Assembly: GCF_965262965.1 (NCBI RefSeq)
Contig: NZ_OZ253573.1
Span: 248,001-312,000 of the forward strand
DNA: 64,000 nucleotides
Source: Poriferisodalis sp965262965
Lineage (GTDB): Bacteria; Actinomycetota; Acidimicrobiia; Acidimicrobiales; Poriferisodalaceae
Reading direction: 5' to 3'
Shown here: piece by piece, positions 34,545 through 44,123 of the stretch
Numbering within the stretch: the first letter of the stretch is position 1
Layout of the letters: the number at the start of each line of letters is the position of its first letter
Notes under the pieces: generated by a model
What the model saw: only the letters and a program-made list of their open reading frames with translations
What the model was told of the DNA's origin: nothing
The model's database searches: none
Translations under genes and position numbers: made by a program

Positions 34545-35666
34545 GTGACCGCAACTCCATCACACACGGCCGGCGAACCATCGGACTCAGTTGGCGGCGG
34601 TGAGGAGCACCTCGCGCTGTTCGGAGGCTGGAAGGCCGTCCTGACCGATCTGGTGGCGGGCATCGACCTCAGCCCCGAAGTTGCCCGTGCCGCACTCGGC
34701 AGCATTCTTCGCGAACAGGCCACCGATGCCCAGTTGGCAGGGTTCATCATCGCGCTCGGCATGAAGGGCGGGTCAGTGCCCGAGCTCACCGGTCTCGTCG
34801 ACGCCATGCTCGATGCGGCAATGCCGTTGACGGCGCCGCCCCGAGCAATCGACATCGTCGGAAGCGGCGGTGCGCCGGGTCGCCAGCAGCACGCACTCAG
34901 TGTGTCCACGATGGCCGCGTTCGTGGCGTCAGCCGCGGGAGCGGTGGTCTGCAAGCACGGCTCGGTGGCTGCGACGTCAAGCTCAGGGTCATTCGACACA
35001 CTCGCCGCGCTCGGTCTGGCAGTCGATCTCGACGGGCCGGCTGTGGAGCGTTGCCTCTCTGAGATCGGCCTGGGCTTCGCATTTGCGAAGAAGTTTCATC
35101 CGGCCATGCGATTCGCGGGACCGGTGCGCAGCGAGTTGGGAGTTCCCACGACGTTCAATTTTCTGGGGCCGCTCGCGAATCCAGCTCGTGTCAAGCGGCT
35201 GGTGCTGGGTGTCAGCGACCCAGTCATGGCACCACGCGTCGCTGGCGTGCTCGCGGCACGCGGCTCGGAACGATCGCTGATCGTGCACGGCGCCGACCGC
35301 CTCGACGAGATCACCCTCACCGATCTCACTCGTATCTACGACGTACGCGACGGCGAAATCACCGACGAGTACCAGTTTGACCCATCCTCGATCGGTCTCG
35401 AACGCGTCAATCGCGCCGCCCTGTGGGGCGGCGGGCCCCAGGACAACGCCGACATCTTTCGGGCGATTGTGGCGGGTGACGAGACCGGGCCCCGCGCTGA
35501 GATCGTGCAGTTGAACGCCGGTGCCGGGCTGGTCGTGGCGGGTCATGCCGAAAACCTCGGAGACGGATTCGAGATAGCGCGTGCCGCCGTTGCCGACGGA
35601 CGTGCTGCGGCACAACTCGAAGCTGCCGTCACGCTGACGACTGAGCTCGCGGCAGCAGCCGGTTAG
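34545..35666 (+). CDS. trpD: Anthranilate phosphoribosyltransferase
   Basis: TrpD joins anthranilate and PRPP in the second step of tryptophan synthesis. The 373-residue product shows the PRPP/anthranilate site DIVGSGGAPG (usually GTGGD), VSTMAAFVASAAGAVVCKHG, ATSSSGSFDTLAALG and FHPAMRFAGPVRSELGVPT with FNFLGPLANPA. The N-terminal extension of about 25 residues is unconserved. No other trp gene is adjacent. The start GTG 34545 is only 12 bp from the IS630 end, so the insertion may have changed its promoter. Confidence 0.92.
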   Translation: MTATPSHTAGEPSDSVGGGEEHLALFGGWKAVLTDLVAGIDLSPEVARAALGSILREQATDAQLAGFIIALGMKGGSVPELTGLVDAMLDAAMPLTAPPRAIDIVGSGGAPGRQQHALSVSTMAAFVASAAGAVVCKHGSVAATSSSGSFDTLAALGLAVDLDGPAVERCLSEIGLGFAFAKKFHPAMRFAGPVRSELGVPTTFNFLGPLANPARVKRLVLGVSDPVMAPRVAGVLAARGSERSLIVHGADRLDEITLTDLTRIYDVRDGEITDEYQFDPSSIGLERVNRAALWGGGPQDNADIFRAIVAGDETGPRAEIVQLNAGAGLVVAGHAENLGDGFEIARAAVADGRAAAQLEAAVTLTTELAAAAG

Positions 35667-35691
35667 CGAAAGGCTCGGTTGCTTCAGGGTC

Positions 35692-35928
35692 ATGGTCGTC
35701 GGACTTGCGCTGCCGTTCGGTGTCGGCGACGTCGTACGCCTGTCCGCTACCGGCGACGAACGACGCGACGAATTGGTCGGTCGCTGCGGAACGGTGATTG
35801 CCGTGCGCCCGGGAGATCGGCGTGTGATGGCGATCGTCGCATTCGACGAGGGTCCACCGCAGACGACGCTCGTGTACGGGACCGACGAGGTCGAGCTCGT
35901 GGAGCGTTACCGCCACGGCCATACCTGA
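35692..35928 (+). CDS. Hypothetical protein, 78 residues
   Basis: A small protein beginning MVVGLALPFGVGDVVRLSAT, then LVGRCGTVIAVRPGDRRVMA and a C-terminal VELVERYRHGHT. The pattern (GDVVRL, GxxGTVIAV) looks like a small SH3-type barrel, similar to KOW or nitrile-hydratase-beta-like folds, but no family is assigned. It lies 25 nt after trpD on the same strand and may be co-transcribed. Confidence 0.5.
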   Translation: MVVGLALPFGVGDVVRLSATGDERRDELVGRCGTVIAVRPGDRRVMAIVAFDEGPPQTTLVYGTDEVELVERYRHGHT

Positions 35929-35934
35929 AGGTCA

Positions 35935-36008
35935 CCGGCCTGCCAGCCGAGGTGTCTTTGCCCGGCCTGCCAGCCGAGGTGTCTATGCCCGGCCTGCCAG
36001 CCGGCGGA
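35935..36008 (+). repeat. 27-bp tandem repeat at the kinase 3' end
   Basis: Units of 27 bp (CCGGCCTGCCAGCCGAGGTG plus seven bases) start at 35935, 35962 and 35989, the last partial. The third unit encodes the final codons of the kinase (RRLAGRA) on the minus strand, and the other two extend past its stop. This suggests slippage duplication of the gene end. Confidence 0.85.
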
Positions 36009-36873
36009 GCAATCCACGTCGGCGCTCGCTGTCCTGGGCGGGGATCTCGACAGCGGCGAGCGCGGCAGCGAGATCGGCGCCGCTGGTGAAACGGTCTTCG
36101 GGTGACTTTGCCATTGCCGTGAGAATGATCTTCGAGAGCTCGGCAGACACGCCTCGCTCGGCTGGATCCGGCGGCATCGTGCGGACGTGCGCGTGGAGCA
36201 GATCGTTCCTCTCGCCGTAGAACGGCGCTGAACCGACGGCCACGACATACAGCGTCACGCCGAGGCCATACATGTCTGTGCGCGCGTCAACTGCACCAGC
36301 CATGGCCTGTTCGGGGGAGAGGTACATCGGCGAGCCGTATACCCGGCCCGGTGGTGAGGGCGGACCGTCGACATCGTGCGCGAGGCCGAAGTCGAAGAGC
36401 ACAGCACGCTCACTGCCGTCTGGGTGCGGCCCCAGCATGATGTTCGAAGGCTTGACGTCTCGGTGGACGATCCGACGCTCGTGCACGTGATCCAGCGCGG
36501 CGCAGATCTGCTGGACTGCGGAGATTCCCTCGGCCAAGGTCGGCGGGTGCCGGCTCCCGAACCGATCGGCGAGCGTGTCGCCTTCGACGATCTCCATTTC
36601 CATGTAGTGGGTACCGCCGATCACTCCGGCGTTGTACACCGCAAGCACATTGGAATGGTCCAGGCGGGCCATCAATTCGTATTCCTGCTCGAAAAGGGAA
36701 CGAACCTCCGCCCGAGCCTCGGCGAACGCCGTCAACACCTTGAGGCCGACCTCGTCACCACGCAGCGTGGTCGCACGGTAGGCGTGCGCCACCGTGCCGC
36801 GGCCGAGTACCTCTGTGATCTGGTACGGGCCGTATTGGCGGCCAACCCAGACGTCTACGTGGTCTTCGAACAT
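35983..36873 (-). CDS. Serine/threonine protein kinase, soluble
   Basis: A 296-residue Hanks-type kinase. The glycine loop is VLGRGTVAHAYRA, the lysine is in EVGLKVLTAF, the catalytic loop is VHRDVKPSNIML, DFGLAHD is the metal site, and the activation segment ends in GSPMYLSPEQ. WGVTLYVVAVG-like helix F residues follow (here YGLGVTLYVVAVGSAPF). Unlike PknA/B there is no transmembrane or PASTA region; the protein ends about 25 residues after the kinase domain. ATG 36873 is used; longer frames upstream are unconserved. Partners are unknown. Confidence 0.88.
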   Translation of the reverse strand: MFEDHVDVWVGRQYGPYQITEVLGRGTVAHAYRATTLRGDEVGLKVLTAFAEARAEVRSLFEQEYELMARLDHSNVLAVYNAGVIGGTHYMEMEIVEGDTLADRFGSRHPPTLAEGISAVQQICAALDHVHERRIVHRDVKPSNIMLGPHPDGSERAVLFDFGLAHDVDGPPSPPGRVYGSPMYLSPEQAMAGAVDARTDMYGLGVTLYVVAVGSAPFYGERNDLLHAHVRTMPPDPAERGVSAELSKIILTAMAKSPEDRFTSGADLAAALAAVEIPAQDSERRRGLLRRLAGRA

Positions 36874-36988
36874 GTCATTGCCGCTGTGGGGCCGCCTACG
36901 TCCAGCATAAGAGCACAGGTGAGCTCCGGGCCGCCGCCACGAAACCACTTGATTCCCGCCTGTGGGCCGAGCACGGCACACTGCATCG

Positions 36989-38248
36989 ATGGGCGCAGCA
37001 TCACCGACACGCCTCGGAGGGCAACACGCCGCCGATGACGAGCTGATGGCCCTCGTGCACGAAGCCGCAACCAATGCAGGCATCGATGCTGTCGGCGTCA
37101 CAGATGCGGCGCCGTTCCTGCCAGCACGTACGGCCATCCTCGAGCGCAAAGCCGCTGGACTTCACGCCGGGATGTGGTTCACCTACGGCCGGCCGGAACG
37201 TTCGACTGAACCGAGCCGAATCCTCGACGGTGCACGGAGCATCGTGGTGTGCGCGCGCAAGTACCGCGGTGTCCAAACGCCCCCCGATTCGGCGCCCCCC
37301 GGCTCGACGCACCCCGATTTGAACAGTCATGGGACCACAACGCCCGAAAGTACTGGGGGGACCGTGGCCGCATACGTCGCCGAGGATGCGTACGGCGCGT
37401 TGGCGGCTGGTCTGGAGCGGATTTGCGAGGTCCTGCGGAATCGTGGCTGTGCTGCCGTCGCCGTGTCGGACGACAACCGTCTGGTGGATCGCGCCGCCGC
37501 AGCGCGTGCTGGGCTGGGCTGGCTGGGCCGCAACACAATGCTGCTGTCCGACGAGCTCGGCTCGTGGACGGTGCTCGGCGCAGTGGTGACGACCGCGGTG
37601 CTGCCTGTCGCCGGAGCACCGCAGCCGGACGGCTGCGGATCGTGCCGTCGCTGCAGTGTCGCCTGCCCCACCGGCGCGCTCGACGTCGCTGGAGTCCTCG
37701 ACGCAAATCGCTGCCTGGCATGGATGCTTCAGGCGACGGGTTCGTTCCCGGCTGAATTTCGTGTCGCGCTCGGAGATCGTCTGTACGGCTGCGATGACTG
37801 TCAGGTCGTTTGTCCGTACAACGAGGCGCTGGGCCCGACGGCTGACGCAAGCCGTCAGCCCGTGCAACTCCGTGACCGTGCCGCAGCGTCGCGAGCCCCG
37901 TGCGTCGACGTCATCGGCTTGCTCCAAATGTCAGATGAGCAGCTCATGGCGACGTTCGGCCATTGGTACATCCCTCGCAGGCGTCCCGAGTACCTGCGAC
38001 GCAACGCTCTTGTCGTGCTCGGAAACGTGGCCGACCGAGACGCGCCCGATGTGGAACGCGTGCTGCGCCAGGCACTGGCATCGACCTCGGCAGTGGTAGC
38101 GGCGCATGCCGTGTGGGCGGCTCGTCGTCTCGGCCACGACGATCTGGTGGCGGACGCGGAGGATGACGGCCTCGGCGACAATGATCCCGACGGGTTGGTG
38201 GCAGCAGAGCTCTTGCGTCGCGTGCCACGGCGAAGCGGAGCCGTCTGA
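36989..38248 (+). CDS. queG: Epoxyqueuosine reductase
   Basis: QueG reduces epoxyqueuosine to queuosine in tRNA with cobalamin and two 4Fe-4S clusters. This 419-residue product has the cobalamin-binding N-terminal domain (GVTDAAPFLPAR, RAGLGWLGRNTMLLS). Both cluster motifs are present, CGSCRRCSVACPTGAL and CDDCQVVCPYNEALG. A C-terminal HEAT-type region follows (RRNALVVLGNVADRDAP). A 35-residue acidic/proline insert near residues 95-130 is not typical. The start is probably ATG 36989. The stop overlaps the next ATG (TGATG). Confidence 0.92.
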   Translation: MGAASPTRLGGQHAADDELMALVHEAATNAGIDAVGVTDAAPFLPARTAILERKAAGLHAGMWFTYGRPERSTEPSRILDGARSIVVCARKYRGVQTPPDSAPPGSTHPDLNSHGTTTPESTGGTVAAYVAEDAYGALAAGLERICEVLRNRGCAAVAVSDDNRLVDRAAAARAGLGWLGRNTMLLSDELGSWTVLGAVVTTAVLPVAGAPQPDGCGSCRRCSVACPTGALDVAGVLDANRCLAWMLQATGSFPAEFRVALGDRLYGCDDCQVVCPYNEALGPTADASRQPVQLRDRAAASRAPCVDVIGLLQMSDEQLMATFGHWYIPRRRPEYLRRNALVVLGNVADRDAPDVERVLRQALASTSAVVAAHAVWAARRLGHDDLVADAEDDGLGDNDPDGLVAAELLRRVPRRSGAV

Positions 38249-39360
38249 TGCGGCCGCATCTGCTCGTCACGAATGACTTCCCGCCCAAGATCGGCGGCAT
38301 TCAGAACTACCTCTGGGAACTTTGGCGGCGCCTGCCGCCCGATGCCACCACCGTGCTCACGACGCCTCATCGCGCTGCGGCGCCATTCGATGCGTCCCAG
38401 CCGATGCGGATCGTGCGGACGCGTGAACCCTTCCTGCTGCCGCATGCACGACTGGCAGGGCACGTCCGAGCCCTTGCAGGAGAAGTGGGAGCCGAGATCG
38501 TCCTGTTGGACCCGGCGTTGCCGCTCGGCGCGATTGGTCCGCGACTTGGCATGCCCTACGGCGTGGTGCTGCACGGAGCTGAGGTGACCGTTCCCGCACG
38601 GCTTCCCGGGCTGTCTGCGGCGCTAGCTCGAGTACTGCGGTCCGCGTCGCTCGTCGTGTCCGCCGGTGGCTACGCAGCCGGCGAAGCGTCGCGATGCGCA
38701 TCTGTCGAGCTGCCGGTGCTCGAAATTCCGCCGGGCGTCGACACGAGTCGATTCGTACCCCTGGACGAATCGAGCCGGCGCGACGCACGGGCGTGCTTCG
38801 GCCTCGGGCCCGGTCCGCTGGTGGTGAGTCTCAGCCGGCTCGTGCCGCGCAAAGGATTCGACATCGTCATCGAGGCGACCGCGCTCCTCGCCGAGCGACA
38901 TCAAGGGTTGCAGCTGGCTGTCGTGGGAGAGGGCCGTGACCGGCAGCGGCTTGAACGCTTGGCACGCAGATACGCGGCACCGGCTTCGTTTCTCGGACGT
39001 GTCAGCGGCGACGACGTGCCCCGGGCGTTGGGTATGGCGGACGTGTTCGCCGCTCCCTGCCGCAGTCGCTGGGCGGGATTGGAGCAAGAGGGCTTTGGCA
39101 TCGTGTTCGTCGAAGCTGCAGCGTGCGGGATTGCCTCGGTGGCAGGGCGCTCGGGGGGCAGCCACGAGGCCGTCGCGCACGGAACGACCGGCATCGTGGT
39201 GGAGCGGCCGGCAGATGTCGCCGAAGTCGCCGCCGGGCTTGACGAACTGCTGTCCGATCCCCGGCGCCGGGCCGACATGGGAGCGGCGGCACGCTCGACG
39301 TCAGAGCGCCGCTTCTCTTATGACCATCTCGCACAACGCCTCGAAGCGGCACTGGCCTGA
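38248..39360 (+). CDS. pimB: GT4 glycosyltransferase, PimB-like mannosyltransferase
   Basis: A 370-residue GT-B fold glycosyltransferase of family 4. The N-terminus LLVTNDFPPKIGGIQNYL matches mycobacterial PimB', which adds the second mannose to phosphatidylinositol mannoside. VVSLSRLVPRKGFDIVIEA starts the nucleotide-sugar domain and EQEGFGIVFVEAAACG is the EX7E motif. A SRPBCC gene follows, as near pimB in mycobacteria. Acceptor identity is inferred from similarity and context. It is translationally coupled to queG. Confidence 0.78.
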   Translation: MRPHLLVTNDFPPKIGGIQNYLWELWRRLPPDATTVLTTPHRAAAPFDASQPMRIVRTREPFLLPHARLAGHVRALAGEVGAEIVLLDPALPLGAIGPRLGMPYGVVLHGAEVTVPARLPGLSAALARVLRSASLVVSAGGYAAGEASRCASVELPVLEIPPGVDTSRFVPLDESSRRDARACFGLGPGPLVVSLSRLVPRKGFDIVIEATALLAERHQGLQLAVVGEGRDRQRLERLARRYAAPASFLGRVSGDDVPRALGMADVFAAPCRSRWAGLEQEGFGIVFVEAAACGIASVAGRSGGSHEAVAHGTTGIVVERPADVAEVAAGLDELLSDPRRRADMGAAARSTSERRFSYDHLAQRLEAALA

Positions 39361-39439
39361 GACAATGGCCTGAGACAATGACACGTGACGACGCTTCAGC
39401 TTGAGAGAATGGGCGCAGCGCGAAACCAGGGACGCAACG

Positions 39440-39919
39440 ATGATCGATGAGATGACGATGACGACGGTCGTGGCTGCCGCACCTGAGGCATGCCACGCGG
39501 TGGTGTCTGACATCGAGCGTTACCCCGAATGGGCGACAGACATCGAATCGGCCACCGTGCTCGAGCGTGATGACGAAGGCCGTGTGGCCCGGGCTTCGTT
39601 CCGGGTAGCTGCGCTCGGACGCTCGGCGACTTACACGCTGGCGTACGACCACAGCGCGGCACCGCACCGCATCGCCTGGCGGCTCGTAGAAGGCGACATC
39701 ATCAAACATCTCGACGGTATGTACGAGTTCAATCCCGGTACCGAGCCGGATCGTACCGAAGTCCGGTATCAGCTCGCGTTGGAGTTGGCGGTGCCGATGC
39801 CAGGCTTCGTCAAGCGCCGCGCAGAACGTCGGATCGCCCACACGGCATTGGCCGACTTCGCTGCCCGTCTCGAAGCGGGCGGCGGCGCGCCCGCCGAGTT
39901 CCTGGGCGCTGGCCAGTAG
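39440..39919 (+). CDS. SRPBCC (START-like, polyketide cyclase/dehydrase) protein
   Basis: A 159-residue helix-grip protein, with a lipid or hydrophobic-ligand cavity expected. Typical segments are TTVVAAAPEACHAVVSDIER, YPEWATDIESATVLER and ADFAARLEAGGG. It resembles mycobacterial TB16.3, which also lies near pimB. ATG 39440 is preceded by AGGGA. No catalytic residues are evident, so lipid binding or transport is as likely as catalysis. Confidence 0.75.
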   Translation: MIDEMTMTTVVAAAPEACHAVVSDIERYPEWATDIESATVLERDDEGRVARASFRVAALGRSATYTLAYDHSAAPHRIAWRLVEGDIIKHLDGMYEFNPGTEPDRTEVRYQLALELAVPMPGFVKRRAERRIAHTALADFAARLEAGGGAPAEFLGAGQ

Positions 39920-39948
39920 ACGACCATCGGCGAACAGGGATCGACGCT

Positions 39949-41131
39949 GTGGAGTTCCGCCGCATCGGGGTTTGCCTCCATACGTCTTCACGATCATCGA
40001 TACGTTGAAGATCGAGCGACGCCGCGCAGGGGCCGACGTCATCGATCTCGGCTTCGGCAATCCGGATATTGCTTCTCCGGAGCGAGCCGTGAAGAAGCTG
40101 GCCGAAGCTGCGCTCAACTCGCGCAACCACCGGTACTCGGCAAGCCGCGGGATTCCCCAGCTCCGCGTCGCGCTCGCGGAGCTTTACCGCCGAAAGTGGG
40201 GAGTGGAACTTGACGGCGACACCGAGGTCATCAACACCATCGGCGCCAAGGAGGGTTTCTCGCACCTCATGTGGACGCTGCTGGCGCCCGGTGACGCGTG
40301 CGTGGTGCCGGCGCCGTCGTATCCGATCCACATCTTCGGTCCGCTGTTTACGGGGGCGAACGTTCGAGAGGTGCCCTTGGACACCGGGGACACGTTCTTT
40401 GACCGATTGGTGGAACGCTTCGAGTACTCGTGGCCCCGTCCGCGGGTCATCGTGCTCTCGTTTCCGCACAACCCGACCACGGCATGTGTGGATCTGGAGT
40501 TCATGCAGCGCATCGTGGATTTCGCCCGTGAGCGCGAGATCTTGCTCGTGCACGACTTCGCCTATGCCGATATCGGCTTCGACGGCTACGAGCCGCCGTC
40601 GATCTTGCAGGCGCAGGGAGCCAAGGACGTCGCGGTCGAGTTCTACAGCTTGACGAAGTCCTTTTCGATGGCTGGCTGGCGAGTTGCATTCTGTGTCGGC
40701 AACGCCGAAGCCATAGCAGCGCTTGCGAAGCTGAAGAGCTACTTGGACTACGGCACGTTCCAGCCAATCCAGATCGCCGCGACGGTCGTGATGAACGAAG
40801 ATCAGGACTTTCCCGCAGAAGTACGCGACACCTACCAGAACCGGCGAGATGTGCTTGTGCGCGGCCTGTTTCGCGCCGGCTGGGACATACCCCCGCCGCG
40901 GGGGACGATGTTCGCCTGGGCAAAGATCCCCGAGCCGTACCGACACATGGGCTCAGTGGAATTCTGCAAACACCTCGTGAACGAGGCGAACGTGGCACTT
41001 TCGCCGGGGTGGGGTTCGGTCCCGGAGGCGAGGGTCACGTGCGATTCGCGCTCGTTGAGAACGAGCACCGGATCCGCCAAGCCACGAGCCAGCTGCGCGC
41101 GGCACTCAGCGAACTCAGCGGGGTGCCCTAA
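39949..41131 (+). pseudogene. Class I/II aminotransferase (AlaC-like) with two frameshifts
   Basis: A PLP aminotransferase most like AlaC/LL-DAP-type enzymes. GTG 39949 begins MEFRRIG and must shift frame at a GGGGTTT run near 39970 to reach LPPYVFTIIDTLKIERRRAG. The main frame has IDLGFGNPD, FPHNPTTACVDLE and the PLP lysine block YSLTKSFSMAGWRVAF. A second one-base loss in CCGGGGTGGGG (near 41010) throws the end out of phase. The other frame gives the expected GVGFGPGGEGHVRFALVEN and stops at 41131. Translation from TTG 39972 in the single frame would replace the last 40 residues with over 100 unrelated ones. Both lesions sit in G-runs, so sequencing error is a serious alternative. Confidence 0.75.
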
Positions 41132-42645
41132 CCCTCGCTTGTCGGGACTGCCGACCCGGATGCCCATCCACGGGTCAGCGCGAGAGCGCGACGCCATTGT
41201 GCGTGGTTCTCGTCAGCGACGGAGCGGTCGCCAGATGGCTCGAACCGGCGCTCGAGCCGCCACAGGGCGGCGACCTCGCGCGTCGATGACCACACACCTT
41301 CGGCGAGGCCGGCCAGCATCGCTGCTCCGAGCGCCGTGGTCTCGGTAACCGCGGGGCGGCTCACGGACGCACCGAGATGGTCTGCCTGCATCGCGCACAG
41401 CAGATCGTTCGTGGCTGCGCCACCGTCGATTCTCAACTCGGTGATCGCCCTGCCGGTGCCCGCGGACATCGCTTCGACGACGTCACGGGTCTGCAGGGCC
41501 ATCGACTCGATGGTGGCCCGTGCCACATGGGCGGGTCGGGTGGCGAATGTCATACCCAGGAGTGCCGCGCGCGCATCGGGATCCCACCACGGGCTCCCAA
41601 GTCCGGCAAACGCTGGCACCATCACGACTCCAGCGCTGTCGCTCACTGATACGGCCAAGGCTTCGGCATCGGAAGGGCTCGTGACCATGTCGAGTCCGTC
41701 ACGCAGCCAGCTCACGGCGGCGCCGGTCGCGAAGATCGAGCCCTCGAGCGCGTAGGTGGGGCCTTCACCAAGATCCCACGCAACGGTCGTGAGCAGACCG
41801 TCGATTGGCTCCGGACACACATCTCCGACGTTCATGAGCACAAACGAGCCCGTCCCGTAGGTGTTCTTCGCCATGCCGACGCAATGGCAGGCCTGGCCGA
41901 ACAGAGCCGCCTGCTGGTCGCCGGCGACTCCGCTGACTGCGATGCCGGCACCGAGTGCAGTCGTGTCGGCGGTGAGGCAGAACCGGCCGGACGACGGCCT
42001 GACCTCGGGCAGAGCATTGGTCGGAACCGAGAGCAGATTGCACATCTGTGACGACCACTGGCCTGCCACGATGTCGTACAGCAGCGTCCGTGAGGCGTTC
42101 GTGGCATCCGTGGCGAAGGCCGTGCCGCCGCTCAGCTTCCACATCAGCCAACTGTCCACCGTGCCCAGCGCAAGATCGGGACCCCTCTTGACTCCACCCT
42201 CGCGTAGCAGCCATTCGGCTTTGGTGCCGCTGAAGTACGGGCTGAGCACCAGCCCGGTGCGCTGTCGAACTTCGTTCTGATAGCCGGCGGCTTCGAGTTC
42301 GGCACAACGTGCCGCTGTGCGGACATCCTGCCACACAATGGCCGGCGCGAGGGGTTGGCCGCTGCGGCGGTCCCACGCCACCACGGTCTCGCGCTGGTTC
42401 GTGATCCCGAGGGCCGATATCGCCGGCATGCGCCCGTCGTTGCTCGCCCGAAGCACTTCGCACAACTCGTTCAGGGTGGCCGTCGTTGTCTCCCAGATCT
42501 CGCTGGGATCGTGCTCGACCAAGCCGGGAGCCGGGTAGTGTTGAGCAAACGCCTGATACGCGTAGCCGACTTCGGTCCCGGACTCGTCGACAGCCATCGA
42601 TCGAACGCCGGTCGTGCCAGCGTCGATCGCTACGACTACTGCCAT
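41128..42645 (-). CDS. glpK: Glycerol kinase
   Basis: A 505-residue FGGY-family kinase phosphorylating glycerol to glycerol-3-phosphate. It shows AIDAGTTGVRSMAVDESGTE, the glycerol-site GITNQRETVVAWDRRSGQP, WQDVRTAARC, TGLVLSPYFSGTKAEWLL, NTYGTGSFVLMNVG and ELRIDGGAATNDLLCAMQAD. ATG 42645 starts at the phosphate-1 motif. Its stop overlaps the convergent aminotransferase stop by three bases. No glpF or glpD is adjacent. Confidence 0.93.
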   Translation of the reverse strand: MAVVVAIDAGTTGVRSMAVDESGTEVGYAYQAFAQHYPAPGLVEHDPSEIWETTTATLNELCEVLRASNDGRMPAISALGITNQRETVVAWDRRSGQPLAPAIVWQDVRTAARCAELEAAGYQNEVRQRTGLVLSPYFSGTKAEWLLREGGVKRGPDLALGTVDSWLMWKLSGGTAFATDATNASRTLLYDIVAGQWSSQMCNLLSVPTNALPEVRPSSGRFCLTADTTALGAGIAVSGVAGDQQAALFGQACHCVGMAKNTYGTGSFVLMNVGDVCPEPIDGLLTTVAWDLGEGPTYALEGSIFATGAAVSWLRDGLDMVTSPSDAEALAVSVSDSAGVVMVPAFAGLGSPWWDPDARAALLGMTFATRPAHVARATIESMALQTRDVVEAMSAGTGRAITELRIDGGAATNDLLCAMQADHLGASVSRPAVTETTALGAAMLAGLAEGVWSSTREVAALWRLERRFEPSGDRSVADENHAQWRRALALTRGWASGSAVPTSEG

Positions 42646-42779
42646 TGGCGGCCTGGGGTTCCAATGCCCATGACGGTCCTTCCCGCTGTCGGGACCAGTC
42701 TGGCCCCGAGGCGTGTGGCCCAGGGAGTTCTCAGCACGATGACGGACCATTCGCGCGACCCGCAGTAGCGTTCCCGGCT

Positions 42780-44123
42780 GTGAGGATTGTGGTGGTCGGA
42801 GCCGGTGAGGTCGGCAGCTACATCGCCGAACGCCTCAGCCGCGAGGGCCATGATGTCGTCGTTGTTGACCACCATTCGGGTCGGCTCGATGCACTCGCAT
42901 CCGAGTTCGATCTCCTGACGGTCAATGGCAGCGGCACCAATCCGCGGGTGCTGTCAGAGGCAGGGCTCGATCGAGCAGAAGTTGTTGTCGCAGTCACCAA
43001 CTCCGATGAGGTGAACCTGCTGGCGTGCATGCAGGCCAAGCAGCAGGGAGTGCCGGCGGCAGTCGCACGGTTGCAGGACAGCGATCTCCGCGGGGCCCCA
43101 GGCCGGGCGATGCGTGCCGCAATCGGCGTGGACCTCGTTCTCGACCCCGACGAGCAGACAGCCGACGCCATCATGGATCTGCTCCTCTATCACGGCGTTT
43201 CGGACGTCAACGAGCTCGCCAACGGCGAGGTGCTCGTTGTCGGCGCTCGTCTCGCCGAGGATGCCCCTCTGGTCGGCAAGACCATGGCCGAGATCGGCGC
43301 GTACTACGAGCCTGAGTGGGATTTCATCTTCGGCGCGCTGTCGCGTGACGGCGAGATGAGCGTGATGCGGCGCGACGCCGAGCTGGAGCCCAACGATCTT
43401 CTGCGAGTGGTCTGCCGGCGCCAAGGACGGCGCGAACTCATGGAGATCATGGGGCTGAGTCGAACCGACCTCCGCCGAGTGATGATTCTGGGCGGCGGTC
43501 GCACAGCCGGTCTGCTTGCGGGCCGGCTCATCGAGCGGCACGTCGATGTCGTCATTATCGAGACGCGCTACGAGCGTTGCCTCGAGCTGAGCGAGCGCTA
43601 CGCGGGTGCCTTGGTGTTGCACGGCGACATCACTGACATCGATGTTCTCGCCCGCGAGGACATCGGCAGCTTCGACGCCGTTGTCGCCGCAACCGGCGAA
43701 GACGACGCAAACGTCTTGGCCTGCCTGTACGCCAAGTCCGAGGGAGCCAGCGAGACCATCGCCGTCGTGCACCGTCTGTCGCTGCTGCCGTTGCTCGAAC
43801 AGGTCGGCATCGATGCTGCGTTGTCGCCGCGAACCGCCAGCGCCAACGTGGTCTTGCGCATGGTGCGCGGCGGGGTGACCGCAGTGGCCACGTTCCTCGA
43901 AGGAAACGTCGAAGTGCTCGAATTCGAGGTGAGCTCTGGCTCGCGGGCCGACGGATCCGGGGTGCGAGATTTACACCTGCCGGGGCAGATGCTGCTTGCA
44001 GCGATCGTTCGTGATGGCAAGGCTCGAATTGCTCGGGGCCGCAGCGAGCTGAGGGCGCGGGACCACGTAGTCGCCTTCGTGACTCCTGACTGCGTGGACG
44101 AGGTCAAGCAGGCCTTTCGGTGA
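42780..44123 (+). CDS. trkA: TrkA, K+ uptake regulatory subunit
   Basis: A 447-residue double RCK protein that gates TrkH channels by nucleotide binding. The first Rossmann motif is RIVVVGAGEVGSYIAERLS, a TrkA-C domain follows (ELANGEVLVVGARLAEDAPL), and the second Rossmann motif is RVMILGGGRTAGLLAGRLIE. A second TrkA-C domain ends the protein. GTG 42780 is chosen because homology starts there. The TGA overlaps the trkH GTG (GTGA). Confidence 0.93.
   Translation: MRIVVVGAGEVGSYIAERLSREGHDVVVVDHHSGRLDALASEFDLLTVNGSGTNPRVLSEAGLDRAEVVVAVTNSDEVNLLACMQAKQQGVPAAVARLQDSDLRGAPGRAMRAAIGVDLVLDPDEQTADAIMDLLLYHGVSDVNELANGEVLVVGARLAEDAPLVGKTMAEIGAYYEPEWDFIFGALSRDGEMSVMRRDAELEPNDLLRVVCRRQGRRELMEIMGLSRTDLRRVMILGGGRTAGLLAGRLIERHVDVVIIETRYERCLELSERYAGALVLHGDITDIDVLAREDIGSFDAVVAATGEDDANVLACLYAKSEGASETIAVVHRLSLLPLLEQVGIDAALSPRTASANVVLRMVRGGVTAVATFLEGNVEVLEFEVSSGSRADGSGVRDLHLPGQMLLAAIVRDGKARIARGRSELRARDHVVAFVTPDCVDEVKQAFR

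Noticed and set aside
37001..37927. 308-codon minus-strand frame over queG
   Set aside because: QueG on the plus strand has both iron-sulphur motifs and the correct length; the minus frame has none.
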